64,000 bases of DNA, taken from the NCBI GenBank assembly GCA_025506515.1, contig CM046443.1, positions 43,796,649 through 43,860,648 on the forward strand, read 5' to 3'. Below the pieces are notes generated by a model. That model was not told where the DNA came from, ran no database searches, and saw only the letters and a list, made by a program, of their open reading frames with translations. Shown one piece after another: positions 34,264-45,684 of the stretch (position 1 is the stretch's first letter; every line of letters begins with the position of its first letter). The DNA comes from Flaveria trinervia. Taxonomy: Eukaryota > Streptophyta > Magnoliopsida > Asterales > Asteraceae. Made by a program: the position numbers and the translations under genes.

Positions 34264-34274
34264 AACTCCCCATT
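34264..34274 (-). other. Polypurine tract of SireA3
   Basis: The minus strand reads AATGGGGAGTT directly before the LTR. One G to T change separates it from the family AAGGGGGAG. Confidence 0.75.
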
Positions 34275-34288
34275 GGACCTAGATTCAT

Positions 34289-37200
34289 CTATTGTCTTAC
34301 CTTCTTCATAACCTCTTCGTACTTCTTGTACTTCTCCTCTCTTGTGACTCCTACGTGTATCTCAAATGCAAAGCAGAGTCGTATCACATTTTGGAATTGG
34401 AGGGCTTGTACAATATCTTGCGTGTCATAGAACAGTGGCCACTTGTATAATGTGTATACAACATCAACAGACAAGTTTGTAAGCCACATAGGATCAAATA
34501 CCCTGATAGTATCCATTTTGCCCTCTTTGTTCAGAACTATGACCGCCTCCCCTGTTCTCCAATCATAGTACCACCGCTTAAAGTGTGGAGTGAAGTCCTG
34601 TGGCATTTCCCTAAGAGGGATTCTTGACATTGTTCTTGGGGGACTCCACTTTAGCACTATCTTTGGTTTTCCAGTTATAGGATCAACTTCAGAACGTCTG
34701 ATATACCTTGTAGGTTGTTGAGGTTTGAAGTTGACCCACCTAGTGTGGTACTCTTTCTTCAGGGCAGCCTTAAACTAGCCTGACATCTTCCTCGGGTCAG
34801 CATATAGTACTTCAGTTTAGCCAGCTGGTTGAGCTCAAAACCAAGTAGAGACTTTAGATCATGCGGGAATCTAAAGTACTCGATACCCATCTCTCGCTTT
34901 ATCGCGTATACATTAAGATCATCAAAATGAGCCCACACGATAGTCTTGCCTGCCCCCTTTTTATGTTTCTTTACTTTGTAGAGCTTGGTGTAGACATTTG
35001 GTTTAGGAGCAGAGCGTTGTGCTCGGATCTCCTCAAAACATGCAGCCCATTCAGCCTTTCTGATATCAACATCAGCGTTTGAGGCTTGGGCTTGTTCTTC
35101 AACCTTCTCAGTCTCTTGCTCCAACTGATCCAATATATCAAATGTATCACTAACTAGGGAATCACCCAAATTGGGGACCACATTTCCCTCTTTGTCAGCA
35201 TACTCTGGATAGTGAGCTGCTGTGACATCCTCGATCTCTATCTCATCGATGTCCTTCAGTCGTCATCAAAGTCTCCTTCAACATTTGGAGCGTCTTTTAT
35301 AATCTCATCAGGATTGAGCTTGAACATTTCTGCCAGTTGCTCATCAGTAAGATAATGAATTATTTCCCCTTCTTTAGGGGTGTAACTCACTGATCTTCTG
35401 ACAATCCCTTGCAGATCAAAAATCATGGTTAGTTGAGTCTTGATCTGTTGAAGGGGAGCAATATCATGTTCATCCCTTTGATAATTTGGATCTGCTTGAT
35501 TTAAACATTCAATATATCAATCATTAGTTAACAATCAAGACATGACCATAATAATCGAAAACATAACTATTTACATTACATATAAACATGTATTTGTTAA
35601 TTTCATACATAATCCGAATACAAAAGATTTTAAATAACAATAAAACAACTAAGCATTACTCTTGTCCTGGATCATCGGCTCTTCTGCTGCCGGGTTGGAT
35701 GAGGAGGCACTCGGATCTTGAGTATGTTTGGTCCTCCTTTCGCTCGCTGATGTGGCACCAGCACCTGGAGAGTCGTCATCATCATCATCACTAACATCAG
35801 TATGACCATAATGATCATCACCATCATCACCATCATCACCATCATCACTATCATCATCAGCATCATCCTCTCCATCACCTTCTCCTATCTTTAATGGCTC
35901 TTCTTTGGACCCTTTGAGCTTTAACTGCAGAGATTTGTTTGCAGGCTCCAGCTCTTCAATCCTTTTGGCGTGTTGCTCCTGGAGCTGAGACATCCGATAT
36001 GCCTACTCATCGATCAATCGAGCCTGATGAGAGAGCTGCTGAGATTGGACAGTGGTCAGGTCTACCAGCTGTCTTATCTGATTGGTCTTCTCTTCATCTG
36101 CTGCTAACAGTCTCAGCACCATTCGATTAAGTGCTGAGAGCTGTTCATCTACCCTACTGGGAGGCAGAGGCAATCCTGATGTATATGGAAAGAAAGAAGA
36201 TGGTGCTATAGGATGGCTAGTGATTGTGGTGAAGATTGGAGGTGGTATAGATGATGGTGGTGGTGGTGTAGGTGTGAATGATATTGTGTAGATGCAAGGG
36301 TGGTAGTGGTATGAGGGGGAATGGTGGTAGGGGTGGTAGTGGATGTAGTGGAAGTGGTGGTAGGTGTGGTAGTGGATGTAGTGGTAGTGGTGGTAGGTGG
36401 AATGGTGGTAGCTGTGGCGGTGGCTGAGGTGGTGGCTATGGTGGTGATAAAGGTGATTCTGCGTTTCTTTCTTTTCAAGCCATGGGGCTGAGCCATCCTC
36501 TTCTTCCTCGATCCAGTCAAGGTGGATGATCCCCCTATAGTGAGGCCTGGCAGATCAGGAGTATAAGTAGGATCATCAGTGGTCTCTCCTAATCCGTCTG
36601 GGTGTTCACCAACCACCCGGAGCCCTCGTTCTGTGGGAACGACTTTACTTCCCACAGTCTGAGTCAGTGGTTCCTCATTGACTCCTCCTCTTCCTCACCA
36701 GGCATGAAATCCTGGTGGAACCCAGCAGTCTTCGCTCCATCTCCAGTGGGGGCAGATGCTGGAGATGGGATATCAGTAGTGGGACCCCTTTGTTGAGTGG
36801 GTCCTTCATCTCCAGCATCTTCGCTATCATCATCGGAGTCATCATCACGGAGATGTAGCTGCTCTTCTTTAGAGACACCATCAATGTGGCGCCATTTACA
36901 CTAGCCGGCGCCACGTAGTCTTCCCGGGCCAGATTCCCAAATAATCTCCTCACAGGGGGCTTTACCTGCTTCCCCCTATAAACCTTCATCCTGCCCAAGG
37001 TGGTATCGTCCATCACCTCGAGTACCACCGCATCCTCCTTCTCCTTTGGCAAGGAAGGGAGCTTCTGGTCTATAATCATCTGCATAAAGCGAGGGTACAT
37101 GCAGAAGCCTTCCTTCCCTTTCCCCTCAATGTTCTCCACCAAGTAGGTGAAGATCATCCTGGAGAAGCTGAATGGATGGTTCAGCACCAGTGCAGCACAT

Positions 37201-37690
37201 GCGTTCTGGATCTGATCGAACAGTTCATCAAAACCTCCCTTCCGAGATGCTAAGCACTTAAGCAGTACGTGCGCAAGGTACTTGAACTGGGGACACAGGT
37301 TGCTCTTGTTGAGCACCCCTGCATTGATGTCCCCAGCGTACTTGGCCCGCAGGAAATAGCCTCTGACAGTCAGGGGGTGTAGTCGTGTGGGGCATTTAGC
37401 ATCGTCCCCAAGCTGCGGCATTGTTCTGAGATCATCCTCAGAGATCTCAATGGCCTCTCCAAATATTGAACTTGGATTCGATGAGGCTCTGAGGTTCTAT
37501 CAACTACAACACCTTCCCTGAAGGCCTGCTGAATAGAACGGTACGGTGTGCATGGAGTTGAGGTTGCGTGAAAGATCCTTGAGCGCCTAAGAAACGAGAT
37601 GATTCCAGCAAAGTCAGGTGCATGTCTGGATGACTAATCCAGATGAGCACAGATATTGTGCTTGGTGCTCATTGTCCACCGACTCGCCAT
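34289..37690 (-). pseudogene. SireA3 accessory gene (two coding exons; broken)
   Basis: ATG at 37690 (MASRWTMSTKHNICAHLD, then a stop and frame change). Exon one, to 35660: globular domain (36675-37421, with KYLAHVLLKCLASRKGG and MYPRFMQMIIDQKLP), Asp/Glu tract, basic cluster RKKRMAQPHGLKRKKRR near 36460-36510, a very Thr-rich linker (36290-36450), a coiled coil (about 35900-36120) and an acidic Asp-rich tract. Exon two (34289-35491) carries GIVRRSVSYTP, AEWAACFEEIRAQR, YFRFPHDLKSL, LKWSPPRTMSRIPL and VFDPMWLTNLSVD. Joining at the predicted splice sites keeps one frame across the junction, unlike SireA2. There are a few internal breaks (near 35260, 34760-34800, 34660). No signal peptide or membrane segment is seen. 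Confidence 0.75.
35492..35659 (-). other. Predicted second intron of the SireA3 accessory gene
   Basis: Minus strand: donor GACAAGA/GTAATG and acceptor TTAAATCAAGCAG/ATCCAAA, with TTAACTAATGATTG as a likely branch point. It is a phase 1 intron of 168 bp. Removing it links the coiled-coil exon in frame with DIAPLQQIKTQLTM at the start of exon two. Confidence 0.65.
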
Positions 37691-38249
37691 CTATTACAAA
37701 AAAGAAACGTTAGTATCCGTTGATTAAGAATATCTTGAATCACTTGGACTTGAAAATATTCCCCTTTTATCTGTCGTGCGAATGAGACTGTGCGACTAAG
37801 ATCTAGTCGTGCGAATGAGTAGTGCGACTTATATCTAGTCGTGCGAATTATTCCATACGTACGACTGGTCATGCAACTGAGCACACCCGTATGTATACTT
37901 AATCGTGTATATCAGTCGTGCGCCTGAATTCACACGCATGATTTAGTCGTGTGACTTAGCTGTTCGGACTACCCAGTCGTGCGACTGAAGTTCATCAGCC
38001 TGTCCATTTGCATGACAGACTACTGTTCAATTCAAATTTAAGTTTTGACCAATTCTTATGATTAGACGTCATGTCTTGGTTCATTGGACTCGCAATCATT
38101 ATACTTAACACCTAATAACATTAATTTCAGTTGATTGCTTGGATTAATTAGGTTATTTTGTCAAACAAGGCTCGGTTCTTGGTTTGGACTGAACTTGTCG
38201 ATGTTGGAGTCAAATCGAATGAAATATGATTGGATTGAACGCATTGTAC
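37691..38249 (-). other. Predicted 5'-UTR intron of the SireA3 accessory gene
   Basis: Minus strand: donor ACAG/GTACAATGCG at 38250/38249 and acceptor TTTTTTGTAATAG directly before the ATG at 37690. It holds several TCGTGCGAATGAG motifs. The same two sites are conserved in SireA2. Confidence 0.55.
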
Positions 38250-38389
38250 CTGTATAGTCAGTGGAAATCGTCAGTGCACAAGAATCAATGGTATATAAAG
38301 ATCTAATGAAAATTTTGGCAGAGTAACGATAGTTCGTGCGTCTCGGGGCGATTTTGAGGATGGTCAGTGACTGCGACCGACTATCCCAC

Positions 38390-38640
38390 TATTTATACTA
38401 GGGTTTCCTACAGTCGTACGACTGAGTCCAGTCACACAATTTTTCGTGCAACTGGCACAGTCGGTCAGCTTCAGTCGTGCGACTAGAGTTGAGTAATGCA
38501 ACTTGGTCATTCGCCTCCTCTCACGTGGCCGAATGGCTCATTCGTATCAGCCATTTAGTTGCATGGTCCATACGCTTGTTCATTCGGCTATAAAAGGCAT
38601 GAGCATGATCCATTCGTACGGTTGGACCATTCTCATGGTC
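38390..38640 (-). promoter_or_regulatory. Internal promoter of the SireA3 accessory gene
   Basis: TATAAATA (minus strand, 38390-38397) follows a palindrome cluster whose nearest member, CAGTCGTACGACTG at 38411-38424, is perfect. More degenerate copies continue to about 38640. About 140 bases of ATG-poor leader separate the TATA box from the intron donor. The layout matches SireA2 26040-26241. Confidence 0.6.
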
Positions 38641-38739
38641 CAATCGTGTGAATGGGTCATAATCTTGAAATTCTTCTGACTTTCTGACCATTTGACATTT
38701 AAACCCTTTTAAACTGTTGAATTATCATTATAATCATTT

Positions 38740-38872
38740 GATCATCTCAGACATGATCATTTTAACTTGAAAAACTTTTGGTCACCTCAGACGTGATCCT
38801 TTTAACCGATTAGTCACCTCAGATGTGACCTAGTTGTTGTTTGAAAGCACTTGTGGTCACCTCAGACGTGAC
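38740..38872 (-). repeat. Repeated inverted repeat GGTCAC-CTCAGAC-GTGACC
   Basis: Four related units (about 38742-38761, 38789-38808, 38812-38832, 38852-38871 on the plus strand) each have six-base arms around CTCAGAC or CTCAGAT. SireA2 keeps two weaker copies at 25706-25726 and 25745-25765. They lie in the pol-accessory spacer upstream of the palindrome cluster. Role unknown. Confidence 0.6.
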
Positions 38873-39466
38873 CTTTTAGATGATAAAGTCCCTTATCAAC
38901 TTCCATGATATAGTCCGATACTAACCTACAGAATTTGACAAACTTTGTACAAAAATAAAAGAAATAATACAGAAAACTTAAACAAATTAAGACATGTTTT
39001 TGTGTTTTTGTGAGAGTTAACTCCTAAGATGTAGTTCTAAGGAATAAATATTCTGAGAGAGCAGCCTTAATCATTTAAACCATACATGGATCAATTTAAG
39101 TTAGAATCATACAGGATATTCAAATCATTCAGGACAAGTTATTAAAAATAACTTTGATGCTCTTTCTTTGTTTTTCATCTGGAGTCATTTCACAATTTAG
39201 AAAATCATACTAGTACTCTTAGGTCCCCACACTGATTTGAACTTTCAAGAATTGTAGCCACAATGATTGTCAGTATACTTGTCCTCTTAAATCCATACAC
39301 AGACTTTCAACACAGTTTGGTGATCATTTTAAGGTTTTTTTATTTCAACAAGCATTTGTGGATCCCACACTCATATGGTAATCAACATTCCTCAGGAGAT
39401 TTTTGAGCGGTCTTAGGGTAGAATTCAAGAAGAGACTATTCATAGAACTTTCAAAGAGAAGCCAAT

Positions 39467-39573
39467 CCTCAAGTCAGTGCCATCGCACAGCAGAGAGGCG
39501 GCAAACAACAATGAGTACTAGAATATATAGGTTATGCTTATCCTCAGGTCAGTGCCACCACACAGCAGAGAGG
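39467..39573 (-). ncRNA. Paired conserved stem-loops in SireA3 spacer
   Basis: Two 32 nt units at 39467-39498 and 39542-39573 fold as in SireA2 (CCUC/GAGG outer stem, GUGC/GCAC inner stem). One unit has GUGU opposite GCAC, which keeps pairing through a G-U pair. The 75 nt offset equals that in SireA2. The linker (ending GTTGTTTGCCG) is also conserved. Confidence 0.55.
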
Positions 39574-40287
39574 CACATAATCTATCTTCTTGTTTGAGCA
39601 ATTTTCCTTCTTTTAGCACAAATCTCACCAACAACCTAGGTTATCAGTTTGATTGTATTTGCATTTTTCATGTGCTTTTGCTCATGCTTTGGTCTTACGC
39701 ACACTTTTGTGGCGTTTATTTTGCTCTTCACCCCTTATTGGAATCTTGCTGATTGTGTTAACCAGGGATAAGGTGTTACCCACAGCTAGTCAACCATTTT
39801 AGTTTAATCTTGAGATCACCAAAAGGTCTAGTCATCTATTGTGTTGAATCTACCGACATATCAGCAGTGGTCTAGCAACCTCTAGGTCTACTTTCTTTGT
39901 GTTACCTTAGTAGTAGCTAGCTTAACTATCATATTTCCTTTTATATTGCTCAGACTACACAGACTTATCTTGAACTTTGCATCTTTTTCAGTTTTGATTT
40001 TTAAAGTCCCAAATGATTTGTACCTGTGTTCTATCATATTCCACACATTAAATTGGTATCACACGTACGATCTTATTTATTATCGGCTTGCCTCTCCTTT
40101 TCCTCGTTCTTTTACCTATTCTCCTCCTAAAATACTAAAACCTCTAGGGATTTGCATTTTAGGATTTTAATGAGCAATAAAAGACACTAAGTGTAATTAA
40201 CAAACTATCATTTAACAAAACAAGAGAATTAAACTTAAATAACACTAAAATTTAAAAAATAAAAGAACCTAGACGCGACGCATCGAA

Positions 40288-40878
40288 CTATACATGGTCA
40301 TCTTCAGGAATGACCTCACTTTTCTTCTTAACGCCATTAACCTCTAACAGATATAGAAAATGTGGTTTGTCAAAAGCCTTTGTATAGAGGTCAGCGTGTT
40401 GAAAATCAGTGTTTATTTTTATCACATCGATTAAATTCTTTTCAAAACAGTCACGTATGAAGTGATATTTGATTCCGATGTGTTTGGTCTTAGGATGTTG
40501 GATCGGGTTTTTAGTGACTGCAATCGCAGCAGAGTTATCAACAAATATAGGGGTAGAAGTGAAATTCAAACCGTAATCCCGCATTTGTTGTTGAATCCAT
40601 ATGATTTGGGAATAGCAGCTTGCAGCAGCAACATATTCGGCTTCACAGGTTGACAAAGCAACCGAGTTCTGCTTCTTACACTGCTGGGTTACTAATCTTC
40701 TCCCAAAAAACTGACACCTTGCTGATGTGGACTTGTAGTTCATCTTGCAGCTGCCGTAATCTGAGTCACTATATGCTGTAAGTTCAAAGTCATCATCATG
40801 AGATACCACAACCCAAGTGTGGGTGTGCCCTTCAGATAACGAAATATCCTTTTGACCCCAATAAGATGGTTCACCTTT
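40288..40878 (-). pseudogene. SireA3 pol, RNase H end
   Basis: An open stretch at 40288-40809 reads ELTAYSDSDYGSCKMNYKS, VALSTCEAEYVAAASC, HIGIKYHFIRDCFEKNLID and ends VIPEDDHV. It is the C-terminal part of pol, better preserved than in SireA2. It continues upstream to the Angela1 boundary at about 40878. About 350 bp of pol between here and 48979 (SireA2 23382-23729 equivalent) is missing. Confidence 0.85.
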
Positions 40879-41827
40879 TAAACAAGTTTAACCTTTTAAA
40901 CTTTCTGAAAAACGCAGCGAAAGTATAGCATTATAACATGTTTATAAACTGAAAATTTCATGTTCTTAATGATGTTTTAAGATGGAAAAAACAACCCAAA
41001 TCAAAAGGATCTTTAATATGTGAATGAACAAGCTATGAACAAATGTTAAACTACATAAAATCACAGCTTCAATGAGCTGTGATAACTACCTTATTCAGCA
41101 GCAAAACGACCAAAGAAATGGAGATTTTGGATGCTAAAATCGACCAAGACCTCAAGTGTAGAGGTCCTCAAGCTTGTATACCCAAAGCCCTTTGCTAAAC
41201 ACCTTCTTGTTAGGAAGAACACTACACCAAAATCACTCCAAAACTCCTCCAATGCTGCTGCCTGGCCGAAAGTTTAGAGAGAGAGAGTGAGGAGGAGTTT
41301 TTGGTCTATTGCATGTGTAGAGATTGGATGGAGATCAAGGAAATCAGACTTGTTAATGTGTGTGGTGTTCAAGGCAAAAGGTCCAATAAAAAACAAAGGG
41401 GGGACGGCGGCCGAAAGTTTTGATCAAAAGGGTTTCCCCCTTTTTTTAAATTGAACACATACACACAAGTTTAATGGTCTTGTAACTAGACATACAATTA
41501 ACCATTTAATTGTATGTACAAGTTATATAACTTATACAATTAATCATTTAACTTATAAGTTATAATCTCTCATTATTATTTTACCAATTTAAATAACACA
41601 TCAAATAATATTATTGAACAAAATATCCTAATAAGTTGTTCCCTCTCATATGCAACTTATTTAGAAAACCCATTTTCTAAATGGTGTAAATATTTAATTG
41701 CATGATCATATCATCAATTGAATATTAATTGGTGTTTGCTAAGCTTGTTATTGGGTATAACCGACTTGGATCATAACGTACTAACCGCATCAATATTCTA
41801 CGTGTCTTGGGCATATAGAATCCTACA
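40879..41827 (-). repeat. 3' LTR of Angela1 (24 bp short)
   Basis: It matches 48030-48978 with few differences and ends ATAGAATCCTACA on the plus strand. Where the other LTR continues with TGATGGGTTTGATAAAACAC, this copy joins SireA3 directly. Confidence 0.9.
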
Positions 41828-42602
41828 ATCTCCCACTTGCCCAAGATTCATAGAAGATTGATGCAAGCAGTAAATACCGCCTAACAACGGTTTACTACCC
41901 TTAATACGCATGACTTATGGCCATTCAATAACATCATCCATTAAGTATCCAACTTGAAATGATTTAGGTGAATTAATCATCTATCCTTTTGTTACAGATG
42001 TCATGTTAAATCCAAGGACACAGAATGATCATTCCTTGTTGATTTAACTTAATCAGGCCTTAGACATCTAACTCTCAACGAATAAGAGGAACAAATTCCA
42101 TCTTGACCACATACGTTTTTCACAAACACCTCGTGTCATACCTGAACATACCCTTATGTACTGTCCACTATTTCAGGACAGTGAAGATAAGCTCAAGGTA
42201 TAACACTTGGTGAATATCAAAACCCAATATGTATCTCAGGTCTGAGGATACCAAATGATATTCGCCTTTACTTAAATTTACTTATGATCAATCAATAAGA
42301 TTCCATGTAGTAAAATTGAGAGATGGGGTTAGTCCAATATTGTATCCCACAAATATCTATGAACCTTGGTAGCAACCCATTGCTCTTACTCATCCTTATG
42401 AATATCAACCAATCCAAGTTCATAATAGTCTTATCCTCAATACTTGTTCCCACAAGTCTGAAAGACTACGGACATTTAGAGTAAACAATTTACTCATGGA
42501 TTAAACATGCTAAATTGGAACATAATTGAAACATTATAACAAATAATTTTATTCAAATAATAAAGAGTTTCGTATATCCAAATACAAAATTACAGATCAA
42601 AT
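41828..42602 (-). other. Angela1 polypurine tract and 3' untranslated region
   Basis: The minus strand has TTGGGCAAGTGGGAGAT next to the LTR (41828-41845), the polypurine tract typical of this lineage. The remaining ~760 bp to the RNase H stop has no open frame or recognised motif. Confidence 0.65.
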
Positions 42603-45600
42603 CTAATCACTAGAATATCGAAGTCCCATGGCACAAGTATGACCTTCATGCTTTGCCTTTTCAAGGAGCTTCGTGAGAGGATCCGCAATGTTTTGATCCG
42701 TGTGAACTTTGCGAATACATATCTTTCCTTTTTCAACTTCATCTCGTATGTAGTTGAATCTCCGCTCAATGTGCCTAGTCTTTTGATGAGCACGGGGTTC
42801 CTTGATTTGAGCAATCGCACCCTCTTTGTCACAAAAGATCTCTAAGGGGTCCCGAATGGAAGGGACAACCCCTAGATCGGCAATGAATTTCTTCAACCAT
42901 GCAGCTTCTTGAGCTGCCAATGAGGCGGCGACGTATTCTGATTCTGTAGTTGATAGAGCCACCACATCCTGCTTGGAGCTTTCCAAGAGACCGCTCCTCC
43001 ATTCAGAATGAAAATGTATCCCGATTGTGATCGTGAATCGTCACGATCGGTTTGGAAACTCGCATCCGTGTAACCTTTTACAACGAGTTCTCATCACCAG
43101 ATCCATAGATTAAGAACATATCTCTTGTCTCCTTAGGTACTTAAGTATGTTTTTAACAGCCATCCAATGACTGTTTCCAGGATTTTGCTGGTAACGGCTT
43201 GTCATGCTTAAGGCGCATGACACGTCCAGTCGAGTGCATATCATCGCATACATGATGGATCCAATAGCAGATGCGTATGGGATTGCCTTCATTTTATCTT
43301 GCTCATCCTTTGAGCTTGGACATTGAGTCGTACTCAATATCGTCCTCTTTGAATAGGTACGGTACCTTTCTTAGAGTTCTCCATCTTGAACCTTTTCAAT
43401 ATTTTATCAATATATGCACTTGATTTAAACCAATCAACCGCCTTGATTATCCCTATAGATCTTTATTCCAGAATATAGTGGCTTCACCAAGATCTTAATG
43501 GAAAAACAACTTCCAAGCCAGGTTTTTACACCTTCCAAGGTTGGAATGTCATTTCCAAATAGTAGTATGTCATCAACATACAATACTAGGAAAGTTACTG
43601 TGCTCCCACTAGCCTTCTTATACACACAAGCCTCATCAGCATTTTTGATGAAGCCAAATTTCTTTACCTCCTCATCAAAACGGTGATTCCAGCTTCTCGA
43701 TGCTTGTTTTAATCCATAGATTGATTTCTTTAACTTGCATACTTTATTAGGATGTTTTGGATCGACAAAACCTTCAAGCTGAACCATATAGACATTTTCC
43801 TCAAGATATCCATTTAGGAAAGCAGTTTTGACATCCATTTGCCAAATCTCATAATCGTAATGAGCAGCTATGGCAAACAGTATCCTTATAGACTTTAGCA
43901 TCGCAACAGGTGAGAAGGTTTCATCATAATCAACCCCTTGAGTTTGAGTGAAACCCTTTGCTACAAGTCTAGCTTTATAAGTATCCAAGTTTCCATGCAT
44001 ATCGGTTTTCTTCTTGAAACCCACTTACTTCAAACTATCTTGGAATTAAGAGGTGGTACAACAAGTTCCCAAACTTGATTGTCATACATGGATTGCATCT
44101 CAACGTTCATGGCTTCAAGCCATTTGTCACAATCCGAATTGGACACTGCATTATGGTATGTGGTTGGTTCATCTGAATCTATCACATAGCATCCATCCAT
44201 GAAAAATCCGTATCTTTCAGGTGGATTACTAGTTCTACCACTTCTGCGAACGTCCTGTGTGTATTGATCAACCCCTTGATCCTCCTCAACATCCTCATGT
44301 TGAGTGCTGGTTTCAACCAAACGTGCATCAGGTTGTGGTTCTTGATCTTCCTCAAGATCCATTGTTCTACTGCTAGCTCCTTCCATAAGAAACTTTGCTT
44401 CTAAGAACTCACCCTTTCTGGCAACAAACACCTTTTGTTCGAGTGGATCATAGAAATAATATCCCATAGAATCTCTAGGATATCCAACAAAGATACACTT
44501 GGTGGATCGGACTTCTAATTTGTTTGGGGTGGGAGTCTTAACATAAGCCTCACAACCCCAGACCCTTAACTATGATAGGGATGGAACTCTTCCATGCCAT
44601 ATCTCAAAAGGTGTCCTCTCCACCTTTTTGGTTGGGGCCATATTTAGAATACGGGCCGCGGAGAGCAAAGCGAAACCCCAAAATGATAGAGGTAATGTGC
44701 TTTTAGCCATCATAGATCGAACCATATCCAGTAAGGTTCGATTTCTCCTTTCAGACACACCATTATGTTGTGGTGTTCCAGGTGGAGTGAGCTGTGAGAC
44801 AATCCCACAACTCCTAAGATGATCTTGAAAAACATCACTTAGGTATTCACCTCCTCTATCGGTACGGAGAACTTTAATTGACTTGTTGAGTTGATTTTCT
44901 ACTTCATTCTTGAAGATTTTGAACATTTCAAAAGCTTCATCTTGTGCCTTAGTAAGTACACATACCATAGCGACTATAATCATCGATAAAGGTAATGAAG
45001 TATCTTTCACCATTCCTAGTCATTGGTTTAAAAGGACCACATACATCCGAATGTATGATTCCTAATAAATCTTTTGCCCTTTCGTAGTTCCACTAAAGGG
45101 TTCCTTAGTCATTTTTCCTTGTAAACAAGATTCACACATCAAATGAATCACATTCATTTGTTTTCAAAAGACCCTTCTTTTGAAGTGTTTGTATGCATTT
45201 CTTGTTTATATGACCAAGACGACAATGCCAAAGATAGGTATCATTCAAATCCAATTTGAGTTTCTTGGTGATAGTTTGGTACAATGTACTACTTAAGGTA
45301 TTTTCATGAACCAACATAAAATCCCATTGATGGGAATAGCTTTAAAATAGAACACATCATTTAAAGAAACGTGAATATCATTTTCAACAAAAGATAATAC
45401 ATAATCATAACGTCTTAATTGGGATACAGAAATGATGTTCCTAGTCAAACTAGGAGCAAAAAAAACATTCTTCAAAATAATATCCAAGCCACTTGGAAGT
45501 TTTAGGATGTAGTCCCCATGAGCTTCAACTAAGACTTTAGTTCCATTGCCCATGAAGAGGCTTACATCCCCTTGATTGAAGTCCCTACTTCTTGTGAACC

Positions 45601-45680
45601 CCTAAACAAATTGCAAATATGAGTTCCAAACCCGGTATCTAATACCCATGTGTTGAAGATGTAACATTAAGATCAATATG
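42603..45680 (-). pseudogene. Angela1 pol (protease, integrase, RT, RNase H; frameshifted)
   Basis: The protease DTG is at 45631-45639 (WVLDTGFGTHIC). The pre-integrase piece (45132-45317) has TYLWHCRLGHINKKC. Integrase (44570-45013): FIDDYSR in an alternate frame for the first Asp, LRTDRGGEYLS for the second, GVSERRNRTLLD for the Glu. A segment with MGYYFYDPLEQKVFVARKG follows (44030-44467). RT (43434-44024): QGVDYDETFSPVAM, KTAFLNGYLEENVYM and an intact active-site box LYVDDILLFG. RNase H (42603-42986): ALSTTESEYVAASLAAQEA. Breaks occur near 45585, 45130, 45015, 44030 and 43390. The catalytic residues are kept. Confidence 0.85.
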
Positions 45681-45684
45681 AATC

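Noticed and set aside
34164..34430. Plus-strand open frame across the SireA3 LTR edge
   Set aside because: It crosses the LTR/internal boundary antisense to the accessory gene and is a shadow.
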